Shown: positions 42,517 to 50,304 of the stretch, piece by piece
How positions within the stretch are numbered: position 1 is the stretch's first letter
How the letters are laid out: every line of letters begins with the position of its first letter
Source of the DNA: Verrucomicrobiaceae bacterium
GTDB taxonomy: Bacteria > Verrucomicrobiota > Verrucomicrobiia > Verrucomicrobiales > Verrucomicrobiaceae
Assembly (NCBI GenBank): GCA_024232965.1
Contig: JACKQF010000002.1
Coordinates: forward strand, 930,001-994,000
DNA length: 64,000 nucleotides
Reading direction: 5' to 3'
Program-made: the position numbers and the translations under genes
Notes under the pieces: model-generated
Seen by the model: only the letters and a program-made list of their open reading frames with translations
What the model was told of the DNA's origin: nothing
Databases searched by the model: none

Positions 42517-43290
42517 CTACAGATTCGGATATGGTAAGTCAGGTTCATCAACTCGGGGTAGAAATACGTCAGCGGCAAGCGTGGCTTCATCTGGAATGTA
42601 AAACATCTCTGTCTTCGACTGGGGCCAACGCTTAGTGGGAACATTAAATTGCCAATTCAGGGTGCACTGCCGCCCCTTGTTGAGGCGTGGGAATGAACGC
42701 TCAATCCTCATGTCCGTAGGAGCGCATCCAGCAGCTTTAAAGTGCAGGTTCAGTTCATGGGTGCTTCGGGTGGCCACAATAGCGGTCCCCTCGCTGCTCG
42801 AAACCACTGCTCCCTTCAGAACAGGGGCCGGAAAGCCGTTCTCCTTGTTGCGGCTCTCATATTCTATCTGAACTGCGGCCAGCGGGGCACCATCGCTGGA
42901 ACGGAATGTCAGCCGAACTGGGGTCTCAGATGCCCGAACGGCTCCTGCCCACAGCGTAGGCAGTCCGACAGCGCAAACCAATACAGTGACAGCTACAACG
43001 GCTGGTGGGTATTGACGTGGGCGAAAACGGATGCTGACAAATAGAAGGGCCAGTGCGGGGAGAAGAGTCAGGAAGGCCAAGGCGACCCCCAAAGCTGCAA
43101 AGCCACCTTCTGGGCCACCTCCAGAGTTGCCGAGTTGCGGCAGGAGTCCCAGCCAGGCAAATGATGCAACGAGTGATGCAACAGAGAATGGAAACCACCC
43201 GGCAAAGGCCCAAGGGCCATCACGAAATGCAAGCGAGACACACCACGCCAAGAAGCCACCAAGCAACAATGGAATAGCAATGTGATTCAT
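42517..43290 (-). CDS. Cassette gene: membrane protein with C-terminal beta domain
   Basis: The 257-residue protein has four membrane helices in the first 125 residues (IAIPLLLGGFLAWCVSLAF, ALGVALAFLTLLPALALLFV, VVAVTVLVCAVGLPTLWAGA). A soluble domain of about 130 residues follows, with a carboxypeptidase-regulatory-like strand pattern (PVRLTFRSSDGAPLAAVQIE). No known family is recognised. It begins 22 bases after attC site 1 and is followed by attC site 2, making a cassette of about 910 bases. Confidence 0.7.
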   Translation of the reverse strand: MNHIAIPLLLGGFLAWCVSLAFRDGPWAFAGWFPFSVASLVASFAWLGLLPQLGNSGGGPEGGFAALGVALAFLTLLPALALLFVSIRFRPRQYPPAVVAVTVLVCAVGLPTLWAGAVRASETPVRLTFRSSDGAPLAAVQIEYESRNKENGFPAPVLKGAVVSSSEGTAIVATRSTHELNLHFKAAGCAPTDMRIERSFPRLNKGRQCTLNWQFNVPTKRWPQSKTEMFYIPDEATLAADVFLPRVDEPDLPYPNL

Positions 43291-43311
43291 GACGAGTGGC
43301 TCCGCTTCTTG

Positions 43312-43400
43312 GCCGAACGTCTAGCTCATCCACGGCGGGGATGGAAGCCCGAATTCAAACTGGAGCGTTACCCGCCGTTGGATGGAGCGTCTTGTTCGCA
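43312..43400 (-). other. attC-like recombination site 1
   Basis: This 89-bp element, read on the minus strand, starts with TGCGAAC and ends with GTTCGGC. The inner arms ATCCAACGGCGGG and CCCGCCGTGGAT pair fully except for one extra A in the first arm, an extrahelical base as used by integron integrase to choose the strand. It overlaps the 3' end of the DUF5063 gene, as cassette sites often do. Its inner sequence differs from sites 2 and 3. Confidence 0.75.
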
Positions 43401-43874
43401 TCGTATTTGTTTTGCGCGGTAGAATTCGTCGATGGCATACAAGGCAGAACTTGCGTGATGCCCCCAGTGATAGAAATAGGAACTGACCCAGATTGAGAGA
43501 GCGGCTTTGGTCTGGCCAGCCTGGTGCGCCTGCAGGCCGTTCCACAAGTCGCCATAAATGTCAGCGAGGTCATCGTGGAGATCGCCGATAACGGGCGCAT
43601 CGGTGGATTCGAAATCATGTGGATCGAAAACGGATCGGTAATATTGAAATGGGAGGTCTGCGAATCTCTTGTGGTCAAGCTTCCAGCCTTCGTGTCCTCG
43701 ACGGGGAAAATCTCCGTCGTCGTCGTCGGCTTCGCAAAACTCTCCCAGCCACGGAATAGACGTCATGAGCGTGATCAAATGTTGGCGTGACTCTATGAGA
43801 TCATGCTTGTCGGCTTCCACCCATTCGCAGAAGCGTTCTACGTTCTCGGTGAAGCATTCCGCGGCGAGTGACAT
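43368..43874 (-). CDS. Cassette gene: DUF5063 protein
   Basis: The 168-residue soluble protein (MSLAAECFTENVERFCEWVE) contains PFQYYRSVFDPHD, DDLADIYGDLWNGLQAHQAG and ALSIWVSSYFYHWGHHASSA, the pattern of the DUF5063 family. The role of that family is unknown. Its stop lies inside attC site 1. It is the first gene of the array in reading direction. Upstream on the minus strand a lone GTTCGCT (43881-43887) might be the remaining half of another recombination site, which is a guess. Confidence 0.72.
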   Translation of the reverse strand: MSLAAECFTENVERFCEWVEADKHDLIESRQHLITLMTSIPWLGEFCEADDDDGDFPRRGHEGWKLDHKRFADLPFQYYRSVFDPHDFESTDAPVIGDLHDDLADIYGDLWNGLQAHQAGQTKAALSIWVSSYFYHWGHHASSALYAIDEFYRAKQIRCEQDAPSNGG

Positions 43875-44360
43875 TTTCTTGAGCGAACAGTGTGGATAGT
43901 ACGATTCAGTATCCGCCAGCGCGAAATTCTTTCGACCTGGGTGTGACCAGACTGAGGCTGGGAGGCTGGTGGGTCAAGGGTTTCGTGCTGGAGAGCTGAG
44001 GCCTAAGATTGTTTGGGTGATCGAACTTTTTGAGATTCGGTAGGAGCTGATATTGCGCTTGGAATATCGAGTTGGTTCGTGGGGGTTAGGCTTTTTGGGG
44101 GGCGGTTCCCGTCCTGGTTGGGACCCCGTTCGACTCGGCGGCGGGCTTTCGCTGAGAGCAATCGCGGTCGCAAATGCCACTCTGTTCCGTTCGATGCAGG
44201 ACAAAGGGCACTTTTGTGGCAAAAACCCGGCCTCTTCTACCGGAGAAAGAGCATGGCGTGGGGCAAATGCGGGACCGAGGCTACCGCCGAGCAAGATGCC
44301 TGGGCGAGACGAGTCCGGCATTCACTAGCGTCTCGTCAGCGAACATCAGCGGTTCAGCCG
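43875..44360. other. Gene-free stretch beyond the cassette array
   Basis: This 486-base stretch contains no supported gene and no integrase. Short open frames exist on both strands but lack protein-like composition. It should contain the promoter that reads into the cassette array on the minus strand, if one exists. No clear terminator is seen after the permease gene at 44361. Confidence 0.5.
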
Positions 44361-45701
44361 TCAGTCCCGCAGCGCTACGGCGGGATCGACGCGGGCGGCG
44401 AACCAGGCGGGGATGAGGGCGGCGAGGAGGCAGAGCACCATGGCCATGCCGCAGACGGCGAGGAGATCAATGGGGACGATCTTGGCGGGGATGCTGGAGA
44501 GGAAGTAGATGTCTTGCGGGAAGAAATCGCGGCCTGTCCACTGGGCGAGGAGCTGGCGGAATTCGTTGCGGAAGGCCAGGAAGATGGCGCCGGAGATGAT
44601 GCCCAGAACGATACCGATGCTGGCGACGACGAAGGCCTGGGCGACGAAGATGCCGATGACTTGATTGCGACGCGCCCCGAGCGCGGTCAGCACGCCGATC
44701 TCCCGCCGCTTTTGCACGGTGACGGTGATGGTGGTGTTCATCACGCAGATGGCGGCGACGAGGATGATAATGAGCAGGAGGAAGTAGAGCAGCGATTGCT
44801 GGTTCTCCACCGAGGCGAGCCTGTCACCCTGCCCGTCCTGCCAGGTGCGGAGGCTCCAATCATAGGGCACCTTGCCTGACTCAAAGAGGGCTCCGGCGAT
44901 GGCGGGCGCGGCCTCGGGGTCGGCGAGCTCGATTTCGATGCCGCTGATGTTGTCTTCCAAGTTGAAGAGATCCTGCGCGATGGTCAGCGGCACGTAGCCG
45001 CGGAGTCCGGCAGTATCTGCGCGCAGCAGTCCGGTGATCTTGAGCTCCAGGGGGTAATCGTAGACGCCGTCGTAGAGTTCATCGCGCTTCTCGGGATCGG
45101 TCTCTTTTTCGGCGTCCTGGATGCCGCTGATCATGCGCCGCAGGTTGTTCAGGCCGTGGACGGTGATGGTATCCCCCAGCTTGGCGCTGACGCTTTTGGC
45201 AAACGTATCGGTGACGACGATGCTGTCTTCGTCCAGGCTGAATTCGCCGGCGATGAGGTGCTTTTTCAGCCGATCCACCAGGGGATCTGCGACGCCGGGT
45301 TTAAGGCCGAAGACCTCGACTCCCTGCATTTCCGTAGGTGCCTCTGCAAAGATAACGCCGACGGCGATGGGCACAGCGGAGAGGACGCCGGGTTGCTCCT
45401 TTGCCACGGGCAGGACATCCCGCCAGTTGCTGCGATGCGGTTCAGGAAAGTTCGGGTCTGCCTCAAAGCCTGCCGGGGGGGGCTCGGGATCGCTTTGCAC
45501 CATCAAGATGTGGGGCTCAAAGCCGAGCAGCATCTTGCGGAACTCAACCTGCCACCCCTGGAAGACGGCCATGACGACGACCAGCACGCCCACACCAAGC
45601 AGGACGCCGAGGATGGAGATGGCGGTGATGACGGAGACAAAGGATCGCTTGGGCCGCAGGTAGCGGAAGGCGAGGAAGAGGGAGGCGCGGGAAAAAGACA
45701 T
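44361..45701 (-). CDS. LolC/LolE-type ABC transporter permease
   Basis: The 446-residue protein has an N-terminal membrane helix (SFVSVITAISILGVLLGVGV), a large periplasmic MacB-like domain and three C-terminal helices with KRREIGVLTALGARRNQVIG, the coupling motif of the FtsX permease superfamily. It resembles the permeases that extract lipoproteins from the inner membrane with the LolD ATPase. No lolD is in the window. The gene follows a paralogue with 16 bases between. Confidence 0.88.
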   Translation of the reverse strand: MSFSRASLFLAFRYLRPKRSFVSVITAISILGVLLGVGVLVVVMAVFQGWQVEFRKMLLGFEPHILMVQSDPEPPPAGFEADPNFPEPHRSNWRDVLPVAKEQPGVLSAVPIAVGVIFAEAPTEMQGVEVFGLKPGVADPLVDRLKKHLIAGEFSLDEDSIVVTDTFAKSVSAKLGDTITVHGLNNLRRMISGIQDAEKETDPEKRDELYDGVYDYPLELKITGLLRADTAGLRGYVPLTIAQDLFNLEDNISGIEIELADPEAAPAIAGALFESGKVPYDWSLRTWQDGQGDRLASVENQQSLLYFLLLIIILVAAICVMNTTITVTVQKRREIGVLTALGARRNQVIGIFVAQAFVVASIGIVLGIISGAIFLAFRNEFRQLLAQWTGRDFFPQDIYFLSSIPAKIVPIDLLAVCGMAMVLCLLAALIPAWFAARVDPAVALRD

Positions 45702-45717
45702 CGCGGAAAAAATGTGT

Positions 45718-47028
45718 TCAACCCTCCCGCAATGCTACCGCAGCATCGACGCGCGCCGCTCGCCAAGCGGGAAGAAAGGCGGCAACCAAACAAAGAACCA
45801 GGGAGATGCCGATGGCGAACCAAACATCGGCGGCCTCTACCCGCGCTGGGATTTGGGCGAGGAAGACGCCCTCAATAGCATGCACCTGCCCGCCGGTGGC
45901 GCGGGCAATGAGCTCGCGAACATCGTTGCGCAGCCAGAGCACGAGAAAGCTGCCAAGGAGCCCCAGCAGCACGCCCAGGCAGGCGACGATGCCGGCCTGG
46001 ATGACAAAGACGGAGATGATCTGCCGCTCGCGACACCCCAGCGCGGTCAGCACGCCGATCTCTCGCCGCTTTTGGGTGGTGACGGTGATGGTGGTGTTCA
46101 TCACGGAAAAGGCGGCGACGAGGGTGATGACGAGGATGACCAGTCGCATCATGGTTTGCTCATTCTGCATGGCGGCGAGACGTGCCTGATTGTCCGTGGT
46201 CCAGGTCTTGGTCGCGAAGCTGCCAGGGTCTTTGAGCCCTGACAGCAGCCGCTGGGCGACGGCATCCACTTCATAGGGCTGTTTGATTTCCAGCGCGACG
46301 CCTGCGGTGGCTGCGGAGGTGGTGAAAATCTTGGCGGCGGTCAACGGTGCGGCAAAGGAGGTGAGGCCGACACCGTCTGCCCGCAAGATCCCGGCAAGGC
46401 GGAATTTCTGCGAGTGCAGACTGATTTTCCCGAAGGCGGCGCGTTGTTTTTCTTTGTCGCGAATGTCCATCGCGCCGCGGAAGTCCTGCGCAGCGACTTT
46501 GACGGCATTCGATTCATAGACGCTGATCTCCTCGCCGACTTTAATGCCCAGCTCGTTCGCGGCGGCATCGTTGATGACCAGAGTGCCCTCAGCCAGATCA
46601 AGGGTGCCGGCCACAAGGTTTGGACGGAGTTTGTCGAGGAAGGGCGCCGCGTCCTTTGGGTCGAGTCCATACATCATGGCCCCGGTCCGTCCCTGGGGGC
46701 CTTCCGCGTAAAGGGTGCCTTGGACGAAGGGCGTGGCGGAGACGACTTCTGGCTGTCCACGCAATTGCTGCGCGATGGCCGCCCAGTCTTTTTTTCCCCC
46801 ATCGCTGGCGGCAGTCTCTGCGGCGGTGGTGAAGAGCAGGTGGGGCTCGCTGCGCAGGAGGCTATCGCGAAAGTCTGCCTCAAACCCCATCATCACCGCA
46901 CGCACGACGATCATCATGAGGACGCCGACCGCGACTCCGAGGATCGAGACGATGGTAATGACCGACACAAACGATCGCTGCGGGCGCAGGTAGCGCAGAG
47001 CGAGGAAGAGTGAAGCATTGCCGGTCAT
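45718..47028 (-). CDS. LolC/LolE-type ABC transporter permease, paralogue
   Basis: The 436-residue protein starts at MTGNASLFLALRYLRPQRSF (ATG at 47026-47028). A longer frame upstream is antisense to tatD and was rejected. It has the same layout as its neighbour, with the coupling motif KRREIGVLTALGCRERQIIS. Together the two could form a LolCE-like heterodimer. The pair is divergent from tatD. Confidence 0.88.
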   Translation of the reverse strand: MTGNASLFLALRYLRPQRSFVSVITIVSILGVAVGVLMMIVVRAVMMGFEADFRDSLLRSEPHLLFTTAAETAASDGGKKDWAAIAQQLRGQPEVVSATPFVQGTLYAEGPQGRTGAMMYGLDPKDAAPFLDKLRPNLVAGTLDLAEGTLVINDAAANELGIKVGEEISVYESNAVKVAAQDFRGAMDIRDKEKQRAAFGKISLHSQKFRLAGILRADGVGLTSFAAPLTAAKIFTTSAATAGVALEIKQPYEVDAVAQRLLSGLKDPGSFATKTWTTDNQARLAAMQNEQTMMRLVILVITLVAAFSVMNTTITVTTQKRREIGVLTALGCRERQIISVFVIQAGIVACLGVLLGLLGSFLVLWLRNDVRELIARATGGQVHAIEGVFLAQIPARVEAADVWFAIGISLVLCLVAAFLPAWRAARVDAAVALREG

Positions 47029-47127
47029 GGGTGGGTGGGGAAGTAGAGAGCAGAATCGATATTCTGAAAGTGGAAACTGTGCCGGAAGCTGCTTGATCCC
47101 CGCGCGGAAAAGAGCCACCCACAGGGG

Positions 47128-47934
47128 ATGCGTTTCTTTGATGCCCACAACCACCTCCAGGATCATCGCCTGGAGGCAGGGCGCGATGCCATCTGCGCGG
47201 CCTTGCCTGAGCAGGGTCTGGTGGAAGCTGTCGTCGCTGGGTCTGACGAGAGCGATTGGCCGGAGGTAGCTGAATTGGCACGACGCTACTCCTGGGTGCG
47301 GCCGTCCTTTGGTCTGCACCCTTGGTATGTGAAGGAGCGAACGGAGGGCTGGAAGGAAAAGCTCATCGAGTGGCTGGACGTCTTCCCACAGGCGGGTGTG
47401 GGGGAGATGGGGCTGGATCGCTGGATCGCGGAGCCTGATGTGGAAGCACAGGTGGCATGTTTTGAGTGGCAGCTGCGTTTGGCGGCTGAGCGAGAGCGAC
47501 CCGCCACGATTCACTGCCTGCGTGCCTGGGGTCTGATGGATGAGGTGCTGCGCAGAAGCCCACGCCCGAGCTGTGGATTCCTGCTGCATTCCTTTGGCGG
47601 ACCGGCGGAGATGGTGCAGGGCTTTGCGAAGCTGGGCGCGTATTTTTCCCTGTCGCCCTACTTCGCCCATGACCGCAAGCGTGCTCAGTTGGAGGTCTTT
47701 CGCGTGGTGCCCCTGGATCGCTTGCTGGCGGAGACGGACGCGCCGGACATGTGGCCGCCCATGGAGGTGAATCCGCGTCCAATGCGCCTAGCAGACGGGA
47801 CGGAGGCGAATCACCCCGGGAACATCGAGTTCAGCTACGCAGTTTTGGCGAAGCTGCGCGGCCTGACGATGGAGGATCTGGCGGCGCAGTTGGAGGAAAA
47901 CCACCGTCGTTTGTTTGGGCCGTCGCAGTCGTAG
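47128..47934 (+). CDS. TatD-family metal-dependent hydrolase
   Basis: The 268-residue protein starts MRFFDAHNHLQDHRLEAGRD with the metal HxH (residues 7-9). Further ligands are in FGLHPWYV, GEMGLDRW, ERPATIHCLRAW, LLHSFGG and LLAETDAPDMWP. This is a complete TatD fold of the cytoplasmic DNase/phosphodiesterase family. The motifs are slightly unusual (FGLHP for GIHP). A SpoU methyltransferase gene follows after 50 bases on the same strand. Confidence 0.92.
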   Translation: MRFFDAHNHLQDHRLEAGRDAICAALPEQGLVEAVVAGSDESDWPEVAELARRYSWVRPSFGLHPWYVKERTEGWKEKLIEWLDVFPQAGVGEMGLDRWIAEPDVEAQVACFEWQLRLAAERERPATIHCLRAWGLMDEVLRRSPRPSCGFLLHSFGGPAEMVQGFAKLGAYFSLSPYFAHDRKRAQLEVFRVVPLDRLLAETDAPDMWPPMEVNPRPMRLADGTEANHPGNIEFSYAVLAKLRGLTMEDLAAQLEENHRRLFGPSQS

Positions 47935-47984
47935 TGCGCACACAAACTCCTGGAGTGCGGGTGCAGACTGTCACACAGTCGGGC

Positions 47985-48785
47985 ATGATCACCTCTTCCC
48001 AGAACGCTAAAATCAAACTCATCCGCGCGCTGGCAGGCCGACCCAAGGAGCGTCGCGAGGCGGATGCCTTTCTGGCGGAGGGCGTGCGGCTGGTGGAGGA
48101 CGCGCTGACAGCCCAGTGGCCGTTTCATTTTGTGCTCTTCAGCGCGGAGGTCTCGGCTCGTGGTCAGGACCTGATCGCGGAATTGCGCACCGCTGGCGTG
48201 GAGGTGGAGGAGGTGCAGCCAGAGTTGCTACGATCCGCCAGTGACACTGCGACCTCGCAAGGGATCATCGCCGTGATGAAGCTGTCCCACACCCCGCAGC
48301 CGCTGCCTGAGGGGCCAGATTTTCTTTTGATCCCCGATCAAATCCGCGACCCCGGCAATCTGGGCACCCTGATCCGCACCGCTGCGGCAACGGGTGTGCA
48401 GGCGGTGATCATCCCGCCGGAGACAACGGATCCTTTTGCGCCAAAAGTGGTGCGTGCAGGCATGGGCGCGCATTTTCGGCTACCAATTTTGAGCCGCGAT
48501 TGGACGGAGATCGGAAAACTGACGGAAGGGATGTCGATGGTGTTGGCGGAGGCGACGGCACCGATGTCGTGCTGGGAGGCGGACCTGATCGGACCGACCT
48601 GCCTGATCGTCGGCGGCGAGGCCGAGGGCGCAGGCGCCGCAGCGCGCGCCGCAGCGAACGTGAGCGTTTGTCTGCCAATGACCAACGATACGGAATCCCT
48701 CAACGCTGGCGCAGCGGGTGCGGTGCTGATGTTTGAGGTGGTGCGGCAGCGCTTCGCGGAGTTCAAGCGCCCAACTGGACCTTGA
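47985..48785 (+). CDS. SpoU/TrmH-family RNA 2'-O-methyltransferase
   Basis: The 266-residue protein starts at MITSSQNAKIKLIRALAGRP (ATG 47985). The N-terminal SpoU substrate-binding domain is followed by the SPOUT knot motifs: LLIPDQIRDPGNLGTLIRTA, TCLIVGGEAEGAG and VCLPMTNDTESLNAGAAGAV. It would methylate a ribose in rRNA or tRNA with SAM. The exact RNA is unknown. Its 3' end overlaps the convergent yceH gene by 23 bases. Confidence 0.94.
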   Translation: MITSSQNAKIKLIRALAGRPKERREADAFLAEGVRLVEDALTAQWPFHFVLFSAEVSARGQDLIAELRTAGVEVEEVQPELLRSASDTATSQGIIAVMKLSHTPQPLPEGPDFLLIPDQIRDPGNLGTLIRTAAATGVQAVIIPPETTDPFAPKVVRAGMGAHFRLPILSRDWTEIGKLTEGMSMVLAEATAPMSCWEADLIGPTCLIVGGEAEGAGAAARAAANVSVCLPMTNDTESLNAGAAGAVLMFEVVRQRFAEFKRPTGP

Positions 48786-49434
48786 GATCGGCCAGCTCCT
48801 GACGCAGTGCGGCGATCTGTGACTCGATGCTCTCTTTCCAGCCGGGCTCGATCCACTCCGTGGTAGCAGGCGCAACGATCTGGACCGGTTCCGGCGTGGC
48901 GACATCGCCGCCGAGCAAGTGGGCAAAACTAGCGACCCGGCGTCCGCCGCCGGGGGGGAAGCAAACGACCAGCGGCCCTTCGGGATACTCGATGAGCTGG
49001 GTGAGTTGCTCCTCGATCGCCTGCAAATCCGGGAAGACCTGGAGCCGCTCCGTCCGCTGGCGCAGCTCGCCAACGGTCTGAGGTCCGCGCAGCATCAGGG
49101 TGCAGAGCAGGGCGATCTGGGGCTTTTCGAGCCGAGGAAATTTGCCGACGATGTTGTGCTTGTACTTCTGCACGCGGGCACCGGCCATCGTGACCTGGAA
49201 AACGAAGTTGCGGGCCTTCAGCCGCTCCAGTGCGTTGATGATGGTGCTGTCATCAAAGCTGACGACGGGATCGCGGTTGGTGCTCTGATTGCAGGCTGTG
49301 GCGAGGGCATTGAGCGTCAGCGGGTAGTAATCGGGAGTGGTGTACTCCTTTTCGATGAGGCAACCGAGCACGCGCAGTTCTTCGAAAGATAAGGGCGGAA
49401 TGCTGCTGGGGGTGGTGGATTCGGGTTCGTCCAT
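48763..49434 (-). CDS. YceH-family (UPF0502/DUF480) protein
   Basis: The 223-residue protein fits DUF480: LSFEELRVLGCLIEKEYTTP, then DYYPLTLNALATACNQSTNR and LCTLMLRGPQTVGELRQRTE. These proteins carry two winged-helix domains and probably bind DNA, but the role is not known. The C-terminal end (ALRQELADLKVQLGA) is a short coiled coil. It overlaps the end of the SpoU gene tail to tail. Confidence 0.93.
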   Translation of the reverse strand: MDEPESTTPSSIPPLSFEELRVLGCLIEKEYTTPDYYPLTLNALATACNQSTNRDPVVSFDDSTIINALERLKARNFVFQVTMAGARVQKYKHNIVGKFPRLEKPQIALLCTLMLRGPQTVGELRQRTERLQVFPDLQAIEEQLTQLIEYPEGPLVVCFPPGGGRRVASFAHLLGGDVATPEPVQIVAPATTEWIEPGWKESIESQIAALRQELADLKVQLGA

Positions 49435-49491
49435 AGGGAATGCTGTATTAGAGCAGGGAGGCTAACCTATAATAAATATAAAAACAACTAA

Positions 49492-49528
49492 AGGGTTTTG
49501 CCGCGCAATGGATTGCTGGCAAAGCCCT
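49492..49528. other. Hairpin in the yceH/lipoprotein divergent region
   Basis: AGGGTTTTGCC (49492-49502) pairs with GGCAAAGCCCT (49518-49528), an 11-bp stem with one G-T pair and a 15-base loop. It lies beside an AT-rich stretch (CTATAATAAATATAAAAAC) that probably contains promoter elements. Its role is unclear. It may be an operator, an attenuator or a repeat element. Confidence 0.45.
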
Positions 49529-49624
49529 CACAATCTGGGTCGCGAAGGTTTTTTTGCTGGGAATTGAATACTATTCACTTCACCATCGTCGTACCGATGT
49601 GAAACCGCCCTTGGGGCATCCTCC

Positions 49625-50299
49625 ATGAATAAGAATCCTCTCCTTGTCTTGCAGCTCGCGCTGCTTTCTGCGGCACTCTTTCTGTCTTCCTGTGTGGTGC
49701 CGGGTCCGATCTACAGCGACGACTACGGCAGCTCGGGCTACTACGGCGGGAGCCCTGGCTACGGCAGCTCGCGCATTTACACGGGCACCTCGTATGGCTA
49801 CGGGGGTTATCCGGGCGGATACGGGGGTGGCTACGGCGGCGGCTACTACGGTTCCCGGGGGCGGTGCAGCATCTGCGGCTATGACCCCTGCCGCTGCTCG
49901 AATCGCCACAATGACGACCACGGCCACCGCACGGAGTACAAGGTTCTGGGCGGGGACCTCGGACGAAAAGTGAAGCCTGACGACTATCACAGCCGGGAGT
50001 GGTACGCCAGCCGTGGCTATGATGTGAACCGCCTGCGCCTACAGGATGATCGCGGGAGGATCATCGACAATACCCCCCGGAGCAGCAGTTCCCACGGTTC
50101 ATCTAGTTCGTCCGGATCTCACCGCACGACGACGTCTTCTTCATCGTCACACAAAAGCAGCGGTGGCAGCAGCCACGGCAGCAGTAGCAGCAGCCGAGAC
50201 CGGGATGATGACCGCAAATCTTCTTCGTCCTCCTCTTCCTCGCGCGGCAACAGCAGTGGCGGCGGCGTGGTCCGGAGTGCCTGGGAAAAGAAACGCTGA
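49625..50299 (+). CDS. Gly/Tyr- and Ser-rich lipoprotein
   Basis: The 224-residue protein has a lipoprotein signal (lipobox LFLSSC, lipid cysteine near residue 23). A Gly/Tyr-rich stretch follows (about residues 35-80, GGYGGGYGG repeats), then a four-cysteine knuckle (CSICGYDPCRC). A conserved-looking middle (YKVLGGDLGRKVKPDDYHSR, with WYASRGYDVNRLRLQDD) precedes a long Ser-rich tail. No enzyme motif is seen. It is probably a surface or periplasmic structural protein held in the outer membrane. Its stop is 5 bases from that of the convergent protease gene. Confidence 0.75.
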   Translation: MNKNPLLVLQLALLSAALFLSSCVVPGPIYSDDYGSSGYYGGSPGYGSSRIYTGTSYGYGGYPGGYGGGYGGGYYGSRGRCSICGYDPCRCSNRHNDDHGHRTEYKVLGGDLGRKVKPDDYHSREWYASRGYDVNRLRLQDDRGRIIDNTPRSSSSHGSSSSSGSHRTTTSSSSSHKSSGGSSHGSSSSSRDRDDDRKSSSSSSSSRGNSSGGGVVRSAWEKKR

Positions 50300-50304
50300 G
50301 CTTC

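Noticed and set aside
43974..44321. 115-codon minus-strand frame before the array
   Set aside because: It has no family resemblance, several alternative frames are equally open, and the composition is not protein-like.
43875..44360. An integron integrase or attI beside the cassette array
   Set aside because: No tyrosine-recombinase frame is present. The lone GTTCGCT at 43881-43887 is too little to call an attI or attC.
45718..47670. 650-residue version of the LolC/E paralogue
   Set aside because: The first 214 residues are antisense to tatD and have no transporter similarity. The true start with the conserved SLFLALRYLRPQ opening is at 47028.
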